From Streptomyces fructofermentans (GTDB lineage: Bacteria > Actinomycetota > Actinomycetes > Streptomycetales > Streptomycetaceae), in contig NZ_BMWD01000007.1 of assembly GCF_014651055.1 (NCBI RefSeq), positions 199,339-263,338 on the forward strand: a stretch of 64,000 nt of DNA, in the 5' to 3' direction. Positions within the stretch are counted from its first letter, which is position 1. Each line of letters opens with the position of its first letter. The notes beneath the pieces are model-generated. The model had not been told where the DNA came from. It ran no database searches and saw only the letters and a program-made list of their open reading frames with translations. The position numbers and the translations under genes were made by a program. This document shows positions 61,889 to 64,000 of this stretch, piece by piece.

Positions 61889-63958
61889 ATGGCATCGCCT
61901 GAATCACGTGGGATTCCGTCGGTCGAGGAGCAGCGCGAGAGCGGGAAACAGCACAAGGGCCGGCCACGGCCCGGCCGTCGGGGCTGGGGGAGAGGCAGGC
62001 GCGGGGCGCCGCGCGAGCCCGTTTCCGGGGCGGAGGCCGAGGCCGCGTCGGACGTGAGGGCCGAGGAGCGACGCAGGCCCCGGCGCAAGGGCTCGGTGGT
62101 CCTCGCACTGCGCTACTACGGGCGGGAGTTGGTCCGGCACCGACTGGTCTCGGTGCCCGCGATGCTCCTCCCCGCGATGGGCAACATCGGCATCAACTAC
62201 GTCGCCCCCCTGATCGTCGCCAAGCTCGTCGGCAGGATCGCGGCCGGTCCCGCCCCGACGGTCGGCGCGGCACTGCCGTACGTCCTCGCGTTCGCCGGGG
62301 TCCTGCTGCTCGCGGAGACCCTGTGGCGCCTGGGCCTGCACTGCCTGAACCGGCTGGACGCGCGCGGCATCGAGCACCTCTACGTGGTCGGCATGGACGA
62401 ACTGTGCGCCAAGGACGCCGCGTTCTTCCACGACAACTTCGCCGGTTCGCTGACCAAACGGGTCCTGAGCTTCGCCTCCCGGTTCGAGGAGTTCGTCGAC
62501 ACCCTGACGTTCGCCGTCGTGGGCCGCTTCGTGCCCCTGGCGTTCGGTTCGGTGGTGCTGTGGAGCTACGAACCGCTGCTCGTGGTCGGGCTCGTGTCGA
62601 TGCTCGCGCTGACGGCCCTGTCCGTGACGCCGCTCATCCGTCGCCGACAGGCACTCGTCGACCTGCGCGAGGCGGCCATCGCGCGCGTGTCGGGCCATGT
62701 CGCCGACAGCCTGATGAACATGGACACGGTCCGCGCGTTCGCCGGCGAGGAGCGCGAGGCCGCAGAACACCGGTCCCGCGTCGCGGAGTCGCGCAGGCTC
62801 ACGCTCAGGGCGTGGGACTACGGCAACCTGCGCATCGACACCGTCGTGGCGCCGATGTCCGTGCTGACCAACGCGCTCGGACTGCTCCTCGCGGTCGCGC
62901 TCGCCGGGGGCGGACACGGGGTGGAGGCGGTCGTGGTCGCCTTCACCTACTACACCAACGCGACACGCATCATGTTCGAGTTCAACCAGATCTACCGCCG
63001 TCTGGAGAGCTCGATGACGGAGGCCGCGCAGTTCACCGAACTGCTCCTGACGCCTCCCACCGTCGTCGACCCGGCCTCCCCCGAACCACTGCTGCCCCGG
63101 GCCCCGGACATCCGCTTCGAGCGGGTGACGTTCTCCCACGCGGGCGCGGAGACGCTGTTCGAGGAACTGGACCTCTCCGTGCCGAGCGGCACGAGGATCG
63201 GCCTCGTGGGGCGGTCCGGCGCGGGCAAGACGACGCTCAGCCGGCTGCTCCTGCGGATGACCGACATCGACGGCGGCCGCATCCTGGTCGGCGGCCAGGA
63301 CATCAGCAGACTGCGCCAGGCCGACCTGCGCAGCCTCATGGCCTACGTGCCGCAGGACCCGGCGATGTTCCACCGCACGCTACGGGACAACATCGCGTTC
63401 GCCCGGCCCGAGGCCACCGACGCCGAGATCCGCCGGGCGGCCGAGGCGGCCCATGTCACGGAGTTCGCCGACGCGCTGCCCGACGGCTTCGACACCCTGG
63501 TCGGGGAGCGGGGCGTCAAACTGTCGGGCGGGCAGCGCCAACGGGTCGCCCTGGCGAGGGCGATCCTGCGCGACGCCCCGATCCTGCTGCTCGACGAGGC
63601 GACCAGCGCGCTGGACTCGGAGAGCGAGATCCTCGTCCAGGAGGCGTTGTGGCACCTCATGGAGGGGCGGACGGCGCTCGTGGTCGCGCACCGGCTGAGC
63701 ACCGTCGCCACCATGGACCGGCTCGTCGTCCTCGACCGCGGGCGGATCATGGAACAGGGCACCCACCAAGAGCTGCTCGCCTCCGACGGCGCCTACGCCA
63801 AGCTCTGGCACCACCAGTCGGGGGGCTTCCTCGGCGACAACTCGCCCCTCGCGGACCCCGATCCCGAGGTCCCCGACCCCACCCGGCCGGGCTTCACCGG
63901 CCCCGGTGGTCCGGCGCTGTCGGACTCCGGCCCCGCGACCAGGCACGGCAGGAACTGA
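61889..63958 (+). CDS. ABC exporter (fused TM and ATPase half-transporter)
   Basis: This 689-residue protein has a basic N-terminus of about 70 residues, then an ABC transmembrane domain with six helices (about 75-350) and a nucleotide-binding domain. Walker A (GRSGAGKTT) is near 440, the Q-loop YVPQDPAMFHR near 485, the signature LSGGQRQR near 545, Walker B ILLLDEATSALD near 564 and the switch His in AHRLSTVA. It is an MsbA/lipid-A-exporter type, acting as a homodimer or with a partner. ATG 61889 was chosen after GGGTGGGG; GTG 61883 is possible. The long basic N-terminus is unusual. Confidence 0.92.
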   Translation: MASPESRGIPSVEEQRESGKQHKGRPRPGRRGWGRGRRGAPREPVSGAEAEAASDVRAEERRRPRRKGSVVLALRYYGRELVRHRLVSVPAMLLPAMGNIGINYVAPLIVAKLVGRIAAGPAPTVGAALPYVLAFAGVLLLAETLWRLGLHCLNRLDARGIEHLYVVGMDELCAKDAAFFHDNFAGSLTKRVLSFASRFEEFVDTLTFAVVGRFVPLAFGSVVLWSYEPLLVVGLVSMLALTALSVTPLIRRRQALVDLREAAIARVSGHVADSLMNMDTVRAFAGEEREAAEHRSRVAESRRLTLRAWDYGNLRIDTVVAPMSVLTNALGLLLAVALAGGGHGVEAVVVAFTYYTNATRIMFEFNQIYRRLESSMTEAAQFTELLLTPPTVVDPASPEPLLPRAPDIRFERVTFSHAGAETLFEELDLSVPSGTRIGLVGRSGAGKTTLSRLLLRMTDIDGGRILVGGQDISRLRQADLRSLMAYVPQDPAMFHRTLRDNIAFARPEATDAEIRRAAEAAHVTEFADALPDGFDTLVGERGVKLSGGQRQRVALARAILRDAPILLLDEATSALDSESEILVQEALWHLMEGRTALVVAHRLSTVATMDRLVVLDRGRIMEQGTHQELLASDGAYAKLWHHQSGGFLGDNSPLADPDPEVPDPTRPGFTGPGGPALSDSGPATRHGRN

Positions 63959-64000
63959 ACCTGCGTGCCGGGCCCGCACACTGGAAGCGGCGTTCCACCC

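Overview
This window reads as a piece of a Streptomyces (or close actinomycete) chromosome. It is about 70% or more GC. Genes have GC-rich third codon positions, frequent GTG and TTG starts, GTGA/ATGA overlaps and many apparently leaderless starts. Typical Streptomyces families are present: DUF574-type SAM methyltransferase, MmyB-type XRE regulators, a PAS/GAF/SpoIIE phosphatase fused to an RsbW-like kinase, a stand-alone FhaA N-terminal domain, DUF6296, DUF5997 and DUF2252. I see no tRNA, rRNA, CRISPR array, transposase or phage gene. It looks like accessory or chromosome-arm sequence rich in regulators, secreted enzymes and redox proteins.

Layout. 1-5 kb: start of a secreted S1 peptidase behind a CebR-like palindrome, a large NACHT STAND NTPase, and a secreted GH10-CBM2 xylanase with CGAAA boxes. 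5-8.5 kb: lipoprotein L,D-transpeptidase, then a two-component system with a direct-repeat operator. 8.5-13 kb: repeat-containing membrane protein, small hypothetical, FhaA-N domain protein, and a MoxR/CoxE (AAA plus VWA) pair. 13-19.6 kb: DUF4287, two-domain glyoxalase, DUF574 methyltransferase, flavin monooxygenase, AAA ATPase, a divergent DUF5997/LysR-sensor-only pair, and a HAD-like protein. 19.6-28.3 kb: HMA protein, secreted jelly-roll-like protein with an FN3 lipoprotein, NUDIX hydrolase with a short leader ORF, YciO-type protein, soluble transhydrogenase, glyoxalase, and a divergent Gfo/Idh-LacI pair with two matching operators. 28.3-31.5 kb: an unrecognised three-gene membrane cluster in which two adjacent proteins share a 21-residue Gly/Ser motif. 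31.7-40.5 kb: second HMA protein, XRE regulator with SDR, acyl-CoA dehydrogenase divergent from a PaaX-like regulator, DHA2 transporter, TSUP permease. 40.6-48.9 kb: PAS/GAF/SpoIIE phosphatase, DUF6296, PAP2-like membrane protein, XRE regulator, Tat-exported FAD oxidase, TIGR01777 epimerase. 48.9-56.8 kb: secreted GH5 glycosidase with a novel-looking triple repeat tail, a G-rich intergenic region, LAL-type LuxR regulator, and DHA2 transporter with a small membrane partner. 57-64 kb: a K+ channel translationally coupled to DUF2252, a run of small membrane stress-type proteins (HdeD-like, SHOCT, four-TM), a long repeat-bearing gap, and an ABC exporter.

How the parts fit. Xylanase, GH5 enzyme and peptidase are secreted depolymerases, two of them with sugar-response-like operators. 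Several regulator/target pairs are evident from divergent or adjacent placement: LacI with Gfo/Idh, PaaX-like with acyl-CoA dehydrogenase, XRE with SDR, XRE with FAD oxidase. Best candidates for under-described biology are the motif-sharing membrane cluster (28,346-31,509), the NACHT protein (428-3,133), the K+ channel/DUF2252 pair, the sensor-only LysR protein, the GH5 repeat tail, and short ORFs that end in ATGA overlaps with genes lacking a Shine-Dalgarno (L,D-transpeptidase, NUDIX, TSUP).
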